Assembly: GCF_042676065.1 (NCBI RefSeq)
Contig: NZ_JBHTJO010000001.1
Coordinates: forward strand, 186,001-250,000
Direction: 5' to 3'
Length of the DNA stretch: 64,000 bases
Source: Methyloligella solikamskensis
GTDB lineage: Bacteria > Pseudomonadota > Alphaproteobacteria > Rhizobiales > Methyloligellaceae
In this document: one piece after another, positions 44,238-52,395 of the stretch
How the letters are laid out: every line of letters starts with the position of its first letter
How positions within the stretch are numbered: position 1 is the stretch's first letter
The notes under the pieces: generated by a model
Databases searched by the model: none
What the model was told of the DNA's origin: nothing
What the model saw: only the letters and a program-made list of their open reading frames with translations
Translations under genes and position numbers: made by a program

Positions 44238-45863
44238 CTAGGCCTCATCCTTCGGCATCCGATGGTGATAAACGTCATCGAGATGGGCCGCGAGGCGAAC
44301 CGCAAGGGCGGTGATGGTTAAGGTCGGATTCGCAGTGCCGCACGTGGTGAAGACCGAACTGCCGGCCATATAGAGATTCTTCGTTGCATGGACCCGGCAA
44401 TGGGAATTCACCACCCCTTGGCGCGGGTCCTCATGCATCCGGGTCGTGCCGATATGGTGGTAGCCCGTATAGATGTCTTGATCGCTCGGCGGGAGTCCGA
44501 GACCCAGCTTAACCCGGCCGAGTCCCGCTTCTCCCATCGCGATGCCGATCAGCTCGTGAGTCCGGCGCAGCGAGAGCAAGTCGGCCTCCGAGATTTTCCA
44601 ATCGAGCGCGGCACGCTGCATTCCGAAGCGATCCTTCTCCTCGTAGAGCGTGACCCGGCTGTCCGGGTTGGGCGCCTGTTCGGCATCCTGCTTGAAGTCG
44701 ACACGGACGATACCGCCGTGGGAATGCACCTTCCGCATCACATGGCGCGTGATGCCGGTGGCCACGCTGCCCGGATCGTCGAGGATCGTACACAGGCGGG
44801 ACGACAGCTGATCCGGCACCTGCCCGTCGGCCATGGCCTTGGCGATGGAGGAGAAGGCGACCCATGAATGGTCGCGGAAATCGTCGTTGAACGTCTCGTC
44901 CTCCCAAATGGGGGCGAGGAAGGCGGTGTTATTGCGCAGGCGCTCGGTGCGGAGCACATCCGCAGGGAGCTTGAGGCCGACATAGACGGAAGCCTCGCCC
45001 TCGGCGTTCTTCACCTCTTGGGTGGCGTAGAAGTCCAGACTGAGCTGCGGATCGGCCGGGACGAAACTGCCCAGGGTGCAATTCAAATGGTCCATGTAGT
45101 AACGGCCGACGAGGCCATTCTGATTGCCAATACCGGCCGGGCGATCCTTGGTGAAATTCAGCAAGAGACGGGCGTTTTCGATGCCCCCGCAGGCGATCAC
45201 GAAATGGTCCGCCTTCACTCTCACGGTCTTGCCGTGAAAGGTCTTGAGCTCGGCACCCGTAATCTTGTCCGCCGCGTCGATGTCGAGGTCGGTGAGATTG
45301 GCGTGATAGTAGCAGCGGATCGTCTTCGACGCCTCGATGGGGGCCATATAGCTGGCGGCAAAGCGGGTTGGCGGGCTGTTCTGATAGACCGCGTTGCCGA
45401 CCTTGGCCGGGTCGAGCGGCAATGGCTCGCCTTCGAGCTTCCCCGCCCAATCGTCAGTCCCATAGGCGAATGGCCCTAGCTGTAGGTAGGGCTGGGCCCG
45501 GGCATAGAACGGGTCCAGATCGGCGCGGGTGATGGGCCATCCGCTATGGGGAATCGCCTTTCGCTTCTCAAAATCGATCGGGTCGAGCGGGGCGCATAAT
45601 CCGGTCCAATGACCGGTGGTGCCGCCGAACTGGCGCAGGCGCGAATAGGCGAGATCGGTATGCTGATCGCCGATCACCTCACCATCGTAAATCTTCTGGG
45701 AATCCGCCTGGAATTCGAGACCGCCCCCCTCCAACAAGAGACAGTCGATCTTCTTCTTCGCCAGCTCCAGGGCCAAAGTTATGCCCGCCGCGCCGGCGCC
45801 GAAAATGCAAATCGGAGCCGTGAGCTCTGCAGCTTCGTCCAAAGCTTCAAGGTCGGTCAGCAT
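44238..45863 (-). CDS. GMC family FAD-dependent oxidoreductase
   Basis: The 541-residue product has an N-terminal Rossmann loop (ICIFGAGAAGITLALELAKK) without signal peptide, RQFGGTTGHWTGLCAPLDPI, HFVIACGGIENARLLLNF and the C-terminal catalytic region GYHHIGTTRMHEDPRQGVVN followed by NLYMAGSSVFTTCGTANPTL. The catalytic histidine pair lies in this end. GMC enzymes oxidise alcohols and sugars; relatives of this type use a cytochrome or quinone as acceptor, not oxygen, but no cytochrome gene is adjacent. It is the first gene of a two-gene unit with a small Tat protein. Confidence 0.88.
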   Translation of the reverse strand: MLTDLEALDEAAELTAPICIFGAGAAGITLALELAKKKIDCLLLEGGGLEFQADSQKIYDGEVIGDQHTDLAYSRLRQFGGTTGHWTGLCAPLDPIDFEKRKAIPHSGWPITRADLDPFYARAQPYLQLGPFAYGTDDWAGKLEGEPLPLDPAKVGNAVYQNSPPTRFAASYMAPIEASKTIRCYYHANLTDLDIDAADKITGAELKTFHGKTVRVKADHFVIACGGIENARLLLNFTKDRPAGIGNQNGLVGRYYMDHLNCTLGSFVPADPQLSLDFYATQEVKNAEGEASVYVGLKLPADVLRTERLRNNTAFLAPIWEDETFNDDFRDHSWVAFSSIAKAMADGQVPDQLSSRLCTILDDPGSVATGITRHVMRKVHSHGGIVRVDFKQDAEQAPNPDSRVTLYEEKDRFGMQRAALDWKISEADLLSLRRTHELIGIAMGEAGLGRVKLGLGLPPSDQDIYTGYHHIGTTRMHEDPRQGVVNSHCRVHATKNLYMAGSSVFTTCGTANPTLTITALAVRLAAHLDDVYHHRMPKDEA

Positions 45864-46066
45864 GCGCCCTCACCACAAGCGGAGCGTGGCAGGCAAATGC
45901 CGTCCGCGCGCGGGCGGGACGGTAGGTCGATCCTCTGAACGCTTGTTTAAACCAATACTCTAAACACGGGGGCATCGGTGCAATCCGGCTCTCGAAAGCG
46001 GAGCGATTTTAACATTAACAAATCGTTTCTCTCTCCGTGGACGTAAAATCCGGCTTTTGTACGCCG

Positions 46067-47152
46067 ATGAAAAATTTCCAGTCGATCCACTATCTGCGCG
46101 GCATCGCTGCCTTCGGTGTGCTGCTCTACCACGCCGTGGTTTACGTGTCCGGCTATGGCAGCCATCAGCTCCCCGCCAACCTGGCGGCGATCGGCATGGC
46201 CGGCGTCGACATCTTTTTTGTCATCAGCGGCTTTATTTTGGTGGTGACCATGAATCCCACCAGGAGCGCCGGCGAATTCATGGCGGGACGGGTTGCCCGT
46301 GTGGGCCTGCCGTATTGGAGTGTGCTGCTAGCGCTCGCTTGCGCGTCTTTGGTGATCCCCAGCGCGTTTCGCAACATCGATTGGAACGGTCTCGACCTGA
46401 TGGCCTCGTTCCTGTTCCTGCCGACCGTAATGAGTCACGGCGGGCTCTTTCCGATTCTCGAGCCGGGATGGACCCTATGCCTTGAGATGCTTTTTTATAT
46501 CCTGCTTGCCGCGAGCTTGAGCCTCGCGCCGGCGTTCCGATCCGTTGCGATCTGCGCGGCGCTTGGGGCCTTGGTCGGGGCCGGTCTGATCCTGGACCTA
46601 CCCCCAGGGGAGGGGCTCGGCTGGTTCTTCACCCAATCCGTGCTTTTGGAATTCTGCTTCGGCATCGCGATCGCCCAGATCTATATGCGCGGGATCGAAA
46701 TCGGCAGGGGCGCTGCCATGATGCTGTTGGCGTTGAGCTGCATTGGATTTGCCATTGCAGCCTTCCATCCGCCCGAGGCGTTCGCGCCGATTAGAGTTTT
46801 GACGTTCGGCATCCCGGCGACTTTGCTCGTGGCGGGGGCGGTGTTCCTGGAACGCGCGGGCGGCTGGTTCGGGAGCCGGACCCTGATGTTCCTGGGGACC
46901 GTTTCCTATTCGCTCTATCTCACCCACGCGCTGGTGCTCGGCGTCACCGTCAGGCTTATGGCGGGGCGCCTGCCCGGCCTCGGCGGGGACATCGTGATGC
47001 TGACGGTGGCGATTGCCGTGTCGCTGGTGGGAGCGTTCGTCTTCTACAGAATCGTGGAGCAGCCATCCCTTTGGTTCTCCGCGAGGGTCAAGAAGCTGCG
47101 GCCGGCCAGCCCCCAGACCCCACTTTCTGCGCCGAGCAATCTTGCAACCTAG
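46067..47152 (+). CDS. acyltransferase family 3 membrane protein (OafA/ExoZ-like)
   Basis: From the ATG at 46067 the product has 361 residues (GTG 46037 would add 10). FQSIHYLRGIAAFGVLLYHA with the invariant R and H opens the family, followed by VDIFFVISGFILVV and WTLCLEMLFYILLAA. About ten transmembrane helices are visible, ending VGAFVFYRIVEQPSLWFSAR, typical of O-acetyltransferases of exopolysaccharide and O-antigen. The start MKNFQSIHYLRGIAA resembles ExoZ. No exopolysaccharide genes adjoin, so the acceptor is unknown. The 200-nt gap to the divergent GMC gene contains no other gene. Confidence 0.87.
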   Translation: MKNFQSIHYLRGIAAFGVLLYHAVVYVSGYGSHQLPANLAAIGMAGVDIFFVISGFILVVTMNPTRSAGEFMAGRVARVGLPYWSVLLALACASLVIPSAFRNIDWNGLDLMASFLFLPTVMSHGGLFPILEPGWTLCLEMLFYILLAASLSLAPAFRSVAICAALGALVGAGLILDLPPGEGLGWFFTQSVLLEFCFGIAIAQIYMRGIEIGRGAAMMLLALSCIGFAIAAFHPPEAFAPIRVLTFGIPATLLVAGAVFLERAGGWFGSRTLMFLGTVSYSLYLTHALVLGVTVRLMAGRLPGLGGDIVMLTVAIAVSLVGAFVFYRIVEQPSLWFSARVKKLRPASPQTPLSAPSNLAT

Positions 47153-47176
47153 CCCGGCGCGCTTCTGCGTATCAGA

Positions 47177-47632
47177 CTACGCCGCGGTCATGACGCTGGT
47201 GATCTGGGAGAGATAGACCTTCCAGGCGCGGCGGACGCTGTAGGTGAACTCGTCTTCCAGAGACCGCTCCAGAGTCCAAATCAGCGCATCGGCCATGGTG
47301 GTGTAGTCGTCGGCCTTCATCCCCTTCTGGCGGAGCCGCGTGCCCAGCAGGCGAAGAGCGGACTTGGCGCCCTGACGCTGCTTCAGGGAAACGACGGCCA
47401 GGCGCAGGGTTGCCATCATCTTGACGGCGTGCGGCTTGATGGGACCCTCGAACTGCTCACGCATCTTCGGGTCGATATCGAACAGGCGCAGGAAGAACAG
47501 GATGCCGACAAGCTCCGATGCCGGCTCGAGCCGATTGAAGCTCGCGCGCACGAGTTCGCGCTCGGACGTGCTGAGACTGAATTCGCTGAAATCGACTTCG
47601 GTAACGGTCGAGGAAAGAGCTAAAGCGGACAT
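47177..47632 (-). CDS. globin-family protein lacking the proximal histidine
   Basis: From the ATG at 47632, which has ACGGAG 9 nt upstream, the product has 151 residues. It aligns with the bacterial single-domain globin family: LVRASFNRLEPASELVGILF, FLRLFDIDPKMREQFEGPIK, MMATLRLAVVSLK and YTTMADALIWTLERSLEDEF, with the last helix TYSVRRAWKVYLSQITSVM. Where these globins have LGRRHxxYGV, containing the haem-ligating F8 histidine, this protein has LGTRLRQKGM, with leucine at position 100. His68 may sit at the distal position. It may therefore not bind haem normally, or could be a non-haem sensor globin. It diverges from htpX. Confidence 0.72.
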   Translation of the reverse strand: MSALALSSTVTEVDFSEFSLSTSERELVRASFNRLEPASELVGILFFLRLFDIDPKMREQFEGPIKPHAVKMMATLRLAVVSLKQRQGAKSALRLLGTRLRQKGMKADDYTTMADALIWTLERSLEDEFTYSVRRAWKVYLSQITSVMTAA

Positions 47633-47754
47633 GATCGGCAACTCCGTAAAATTGTTCGCATCACTATCGCTCCAGGCACCTTGACCAACCGTTAAGGTAA
47701 GCAAGCCGCTAACGATCTTTTCCATAAACTCAAAATGCTGACCTGACTTGGCAT

Positions 47755-47784
47755 CTTGAGAACGGACCGCCCGCACCCAACATA
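47755..47784 (+). promoter_or_regulatory. weak candidate heat-shock promoter before htpX
   Basis: CTTGAG (47755-47760) is followed 15 nt later by CCCAACATAT, which resembles the enterobacterial sigma-32 -10 element (CCCCATNT) with one extra base. htpX is heat-induced in E. coli. The match is imperfect and the spacing approximate. Confidence 0.3.
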
Positions 47785-47838
47785 TCGGTGGGCCGGAAGA
47801 CGCGTTTTCCGGCGTTTTCGAGGAGATCGACGACTGTG

Positions 47839-48810
47839 ATGGGCTATCTGAGAACGGCGATCCTGCTCGCGGCGATGACCGCGCTGTTCATGGGGGTCGG
47901 CTTTCTGATTGGCGGCCAGGGCGGAATGATCATCGCCTTTCTGGTCGCTGCGGGCATGAACCTGTTCGCCTACTGGAATTCGGACAAGATGGTGCTGCGC
48001 ATGTATGGCGCACAGCCCGTCGATGCGCGTTCGGCGCCGGAGCTCCACCAAATGGTGCAGGAGCTCTCACAGGCCGCCGGCCTGCCCATGCCGAAGGTCT
48101 ATGTGATGCAGAACGAGCAGCCCAACGCGTTTGCGACGGGCCGCAATCCGCAAAACGCCGCCGTCGCGGTCACCACCGGTATCCTGCGCACCCTTTCGCG
48201 CGACGAGCTGGCCGGCGTGGTCGCCCACGAGCTGGCCCATATCAAGAATCACGACACCCTGGTGATGACCATCACGGCGACCATTGCCGGTGCGATCTCC
48301 ATGCTGGCCAATTTCGGCCTGTTCTTCGGCGGGCGGGACAATAACGGCGCCGGTCTGATCGGCACACTTGCGATGGTTTTCCTCGCACCGCTCGCCGCCG
48401 GTATCGTGCAGATGGCGATCAGCCGGACCCGCGAATACGAGGCGGACCGGATCGGCGCGGAGATCTCCCAGGCGCCGTTGATGCTGGCCTCGGCTCTGCA
48501 GAAGATCGCGGGCGCGGCGCACCGCATTCCCAACCGGGAGGCGGAGCGCAATCCGGCCTCGGCGTCCTTGTTCATCGTCAATCCGCTGTCCGGCGCGCGG
48601 ATGGACAATCTCTTCTCGACCCATCCCAATGTCGAGAACCGCATCGCCCGGCTCAACGAATACGCCAAGGACTGGGGTCTGGCGCGGCCCGGCGCTTCGT
48701 CGGAGTCGATCAGCCCGCCGGCCAAGGAAGCCTATTCCGGCCCGTGGGGTAGCGCGCGCGGCCGCAATCGCGGGTCTTCTCGGGGGCCTTCTGAAGGTCC
48801 TTGGGGCTAA
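47839..48810 (+). CDS. htpX: zinc metalloprotease HtpX
   Basis: HtpX is a membrane-bound M48 protease that removes misfolded membrane proteins together with FtsH. The 323-residue product starts at ATG 47839. Two N-terminal transmembrane helices (RTAILLAAMTALFMGVGFLI and GMIIAFLVAAGMNLFAYWNS) precede the zinc site GVVAHELAHIKNHDTLVM (HExxH). The third ligand is in REYEADRIGAEI. NLFSTHPNVENRIARLNE is the C-terminal family motif, followed by a serine/arginine/glycine-rich tail. Confidence 0.96.
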   Translation: MGYLRTAILLAAMTALFMGVGFLIGGQGGMIIAFLVAAGMNLFAYWNSDKMVLRMYGAQPVDARSAPELHQMVQELSQAAGLPMPKVYVMQNEQPNAFATGRNPQNAAVAVTTGILRTLSRDELAGVVAHELAHIKNHDTLVMTITATIAGAISMLANFGLFFGGRDNNGAGLIGTLAMVFLAPLAAGIVQMAISRTREYEADRIGAEISQAPLMLASALQKIAGAAHRIPNREAERNPASASLFIVNPLSGARMDNLFSTHPNVENRIARLNEYAKDWGLARPGASSESISPPAKEAYSGPWGSARGRNRGSSRGPSEGPWG

Positions 48811-48823
48811 GCACGTAAGAGAA

Positions 48824-48840
48824 GACGCCGCTTCGGCGTT
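48824..48840 (+). terminator. possible weak terminator after htpX
   Basis: ACGCCG-CTT-CGGCGT forms a 6-bp stem with G/T closing pair, and TAGTCCTTT follows. It lies 14 nt after the htpX stop. The stem is short, so termination is uncertain. Confidence 0.4.
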
Positions 48841-48919
48841 AGTCCTTTGGGGGTTGACCCTTGGGGCCCGATAGCGGAGCAGTGCGGCGTTCCCTTCTCA
48901 GTTCGAAAAAGCGAGTCCG

Positions 48920-50272
48920 ATGGCATCCGAAGCAGCGACGTCCAGAGCGAGCGAGGCGCAGGTCGGGCTGGCAGCGCGGCGGGCGGCAGCCGATGTGCTC
49001 ACCGCGGTGCTCATTAAGAAGCAGCCGCTGGATCTCACCCTCGGCAAGTCGCTCTCGACCGGGCATATGGCCAATCTGCCGCCCCGGGACCGGGCGCTGA
49101 CCCGGGCCATCGTGATGGCGAGCCTGCGCCATAAAGGCCAGCTCGATGCGGTGCTGCTGCGGTTTCTTGAGAAGGGGTTTCCGGCGAAATCCGGCACGCT
49201 CTACGCCATTCTGCTGTCGGCGGCCGCCCAGCTCATTTTCCTGGAGACGCCGCCCCATGCTGCCATCGGGCTTGCGGTGACGCTGGCCCAGTACGACCAC
49301 CAGGCGAAGCGCTTCGACAAGCTCGCCAATGCGGTGTTGCGCAAGGTTTCCAGCCAAGGCCCGGCGATCGCCGCGGACATGGATGCGCCGAAGGCGAACA
49401 CGCCGGAGTGGCTGTGGGAGCGCTGGTCGCGCTATTTCGGCGAGGAGAATGCCCGGGCCATCGCCGAGCTCAACATGCTCGAGCCGCCCCTCGATCTCAC
49501 CGTGAAGAGCGACCCGGAAGGCTGGGCGAACCGGCTGGGCGGTCACGTGCTGCCTGGCGGCGGCGTGCGGCTCATTCCAAAGGGCCGGATCGAGGCCATG
49601 GACGGCTACGACGACGGCGCCTGGTGGGTGCAGGATCTGGCCGCCTCCCTGCCGGCCAAGCTGTTCAAGGACATTGCCGGCAAGCGGGTTCTCGACCTTT
49701 GCGCGGCGCCGGGCGGAAAGACGGCGCAGCTCGCAGCGGCCGGCGCCTCGGTGCTTGCCCTCGACATCTCCGAGGCCCGGCTGAAGGTGCTGAAAGAAAA
49801 CATCAAGCGGCTCGGTCTTGCCTGCGATACGGCGCTCGGGGACGCCTCGACCTGGTATTCCGAAGAGCGTTTCGACGCGATTCTGCTCGATGCGCCCTGT
49901 TCCTCCACAGGCACCATCCGCCGACACCCCGACATCGCCTATCTCAAGACGGAAGCCGATCTCCCCTCCATGGTGACCCTACAGCGGCGGCTGCTCGACA
50001 ACGCGGCGAAGCTGCTGAAGCCTGGCGGAACGCTCGTCTTCTCCACCTGCTCCCTGGAGCCGGAGGAGGGAGAAGGGCAGATCGCCTCCCTGCTGACCCG
50101 CAACAATAGGGTGAGCCTTGATCCGATCGCTAAGGATGAGGTTTTCGGCCATGCCAATTGGCTGACGCAGACCGGCACGCTGCGGACGATACCGCCCGCC
50201 TTCAAGATGGAAGCGCCGGGCCTCGACGGGATGGACGGCTTCTTCGCCGCGCGGCTGGTCGTCGCAAGCTAG
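48920..50272 (+). CDS. rsmB: RsmB-like rRNA (cytosine-5-)-methyltransferase
   Basis: The 450-residue product combines an N-terminal NusB-like helical domain (about 1-150, AARRAAADVLTAVLIKKQPL, RDRALTRAIVMASLRHKG) with a C-terminal m5C methyltransferase of the RsmB/Sun family. The SAM loop is RVLDLCAAPGGKTAQLAAAG. The two catalytic cysteines are in LLDAPCSSTGTIRRHPDI and FSTCSLEPEEGEGQI. RsmB methylates C967 of 16S rRNA (E. coli numbering). It is followed by a heparinase and then purH, a gene order common in alphaproteobacteria. Confidence 0.92.
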   Translation: MASEAATSRASEAQVGLAARRAAADVLTAVLIKKQPLDLTLGKSLSTGHMANLPPRDRALTRAIVMASLRHKGQLDAVLLRFLEKGFPAKSGTLYAILLSAAAQLIFLETPPHAAIGLAVTLAQYDHQAKRFDKLANAVLRKVSSQGPAIAADMDAPKANTPEWLWERWSRYFGEENARAIAELNMLEPPLDLTVKSDPEGWANRLGGHVLPGGGVRLIPKGRIEAMDGYDDGAWWVQDLAASLPAKLFKDIAGKRVLDLCAAPGGKTAQLAAAGASVLALDISEARLKVLKENIKRLGLACDTALGDASTWYSEERFDAILLDAPCSSTGTIRRHPDIAYLKTEADLPSMVTLQRRLLDNAAKLLKPGGTLVFSTCSLEPEEGEGQIASLLTRNNRVSLDPIAKDEVFGHANWLTQTGTLRTIPPAFKMEAPGLDGMDGFFAARLVVAS

Positions 50273-50487
50273 TCCACAAGACTTTATCCCCTATATATCC
50301 ACAGGATTTCCGCAGCATCTTCATGGGTTCATCCTAAGGTTGATGCCCAGTTCTTGCTGCAATCGGAAACTCTTGGGAACTCGCCGAGTTTGATCTTGAT
50401 AACCGTCATGGAAGCTTCGACAATCATTCCGAGCTTCGGGGAACCTCTAGGGGTAGCGGGTCCCGGGGCGAGTGGAGAAGAAGTACG

Positions 50488-52248
50488 ATGGGGGCTGAAC
50501 TTCTCGCCGTGCAGGGGCGCGCGGTGAGCAGCGGTCAATCCTATCGCGGACCCGGCGCGTTTCGCCGGTTGATGCTGAGTGGGGTGGCCAGGCTGCGGTA
50601 TCCGGGCAGTGACGCGGAGCAACTGTTGCTCGCGCCGCAAGAATTGCGGACGGCCGATCCAAGCTTTTCGACAGAAATCTTCAACGGGCATTTCGGCCTG
50701 GCCGGCACCCATGCGGTGATCGGCAGTCATTCACCGTTCGAGATCATGGCGCCGTCTGAGGCCTGGACCCGGGAGCTGCACGGCTTCGGCTGGCTGCGGA
50801 ATCTCCGGGCGGCCGGCAATGCGCTGGCCCACGAGCAGGCCCAGGGGCTCTTCGCCGATTGGGTGAAGCAACAAAAGACGGTCCCGGCGTTAGCCTGGCG
50901 CCCCGATGTGGTCGGGCGGCGGGTGATCTCCTGGCTCGCCAACTGCATGGTGGTGCTCGATACGGAGAATGTGGACGCCTATCACAGCTTCATGCATGAG
51001 CTGACGGCGCAGCTCCGCTATCTCTCGGCCATGCACCGGGAGGCGCCGGACGGGGCGCCCCGGCTCGTCTCCGTCATGGCGCTGGTCTATGGCGGGCTCT
51101 GCATCGCCGATCAGCAGCCGGTGGTGAAGCGCTACACGCGGCCCCTGGCCAAGGAGCTGGAGCGGCAGATCCTGCCCGACGGCAGCCATATCTCCCGCAA
51201 TCCGATCGTCCTGGTGGAGCTGCTGCTCGATCTTCTGCCGCTGCGGCAATGCTTCGTGGCACGGGACCTTACGCCTCCGCCGGAGCTGACGAGCGCCATC
51301 GACCGGGCCATGACCGCGTTGCGGTTCTTCCGGTTCCGGGACGGCGACCTCGCGCGTTTCAACGGCACGGGCGCGACGCCCTCCGATGCTTTGGCTACGC
51401 TGCTCGCCTATGACGAGTCACAGTCTCATCCGCCTCGGGCGGCGACGGTCGGCAAATACGGTCGGCTGGAGCGTGGCACCTCGGTGCTGCTCGCCGATAT
51501 CGGTGCAGCGCCGCCATTGACCTTGAGCCGCCATGCGGCGGCCGGCTGCCTCTCCTTCGAGCTGGTGGTCGACGGCACGCCGGTCATCGTCAATTCAGGC
51601 GCGCCGGGGCCGGAGCATGGGGAGTTCGCCGCCATCTCCCGGGCGACGGCCGCTCATTCCACCCTGACAGTGGAAGAGGAGTCCTCGGGGCTTTTCGAGC
51701 GCATGGGACAAGCCGCGCCGGTCCGGCCGGATGCCACACTGATCGGACCGCCGGAGGTTACCGGCGAGGTGATCGACGAGGGCGAGGCGCTCGAGCTGAA
51801 AGGCCGCCATGAGGGCTACAAGAAGACCTTTGGACTGGCCCATTCCCGGCAGATCGTGCTGGCGCCTACCGGCGCCCTTATCAGCGGGCGCGACGTGCTC
51901 ACGCCCGTGGGGCCGCGGGCCAAGGGCGTGCCCGTCGGCGCGCTGGCCTATACGGTGCGTTTCCATCTCCACCCGGAGGTGCGCGCTGCCGTGACGCCCG
52001 GGGGCAGGAGCATCGAGCTCACCTTGCGGAACGGCGAGATCTGGCATCTCTCGTCCAATGCGCGGGAGATCGGGCTGGAATCCAGCCTCTATTTCGGCGA
52101 CGAGCGCGGCCCGCGGGACAGCCTGCAGGTGGTGCTGTCAGGCTTCGTGGGCGACGAGGAGGCACGCACCTCCTGGTCCATCGAGCGGGTGAGCGCGAGT
52201 CCGAAAAAGGCCGAAGCCACGGCGGCGCGCAAGCCGGAGATGGTGTAG
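50488..52248 (+). CDS. heparinase II/III family protein
   Basis: The 586-residue product has an N-terminal alpha/alpha-toroid region (about 60-310, FGWLRNLRAAGNALAHEQAQ, LAWRPDVVGRRVISWLANCM) and a C-terminal heparinase II/III-like beta-sandwich (about 330-560, LSFELVVDGTPVIVNSGAPG, EFAAISRATAAHSTLTVEEE). No signal peptide is obvious. The family cleaves uronic-acid-containing polysaccharides by elimination, but this subgroup, linked to rsmB and purH in alphaproteobacteria, has no known substrate. The upstream gap of 215 nt to rsmB has no gene. Confidence 0.85.
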   Translation: MGAELLAVQGRAVSSGQSYRGPGAFRRLMLSGVARLRYPGSDAEQLLLAPQELRTADPSFSTEIFNGHFGLAGTHAVIGSHSPFEIMAPSEAWTRELHGFGWLRNLRAAGNALAHEQAQGLFADWVKQQKTVPALAWRPDVVGRRVISWLANCMVVLDTENVDAYHSFMHELTAQLRYLSAMHREAPDGAPRLVSVMALVYGGLCIADQQPVVKRYTRPLAKELERQILPDGSHISRNPIVLVELLLDLLPLRQCFVARDLTPPPELTSAIDRAMTALRFFRFRDGDLARFNGTGATPSDALATLLAYDESQSHPPRAATVGKYGRLERGTSVLLADIGAAPPLTLSRHAAAGCLSFELVVDGTPVIVNSGAPGPEHGEFAAISRATAAHSTLTVEEESSGLFERMGQAAPVRPDATLIGPPEVTGEVIDEGEALELKGRHEGYKKTFGLAHSRQIVLAPTGALISGRDVLTPVGPRAKGVPVGALAYTVRFHLHPEVRAAVTPGGRSIELTLRNGEIWHLSSNAREIGLESSLYFGDERGPRDSLQVVLSGFVGDEEARTSWSIERVSASPKKAEATAARKPEMV

Positions 52249-52258
52249 CGACACCTCC

Positions 52259-52340
52259 GAAGAGCGGCGATCGTATTCGTCCGGGCCTTGCGGGTTCGCT
52301 ATTCGAGACCTTGCGGCTTCGGCTTGCTTTGCCGCTCTTC
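52259..52340. repeat. spaced inverted repeat before purH
   Basis: GAAGAGCGGC (52259-52268) and GCCGCTCTTC (52331-52340) are perfect 10-bp complements 62 nt apart, in the 147-nt gap between the heparinase stop and purH. Inside is a repeated phrase, GGGCCTTGCGGGTTCGCTAT and GAGACCTTGCGGCTTCGGCT. It could be a leader structure or a terminator stem; it does not match a riboswitch consensus I know. Confidence 0.45.
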
Positions 52341-52395
52341 CCGATTCGTGATAACCGCCCCTTCTCATCATCCCAATTCCCAGGACTGCCGCCTC

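Noticed and set aside
52249..52395. Purine or ZTP riboswitch in the purH leader
   Set aside because: There is an inverted repeat, but the conserved cores of these riboswitches are not recognisable.
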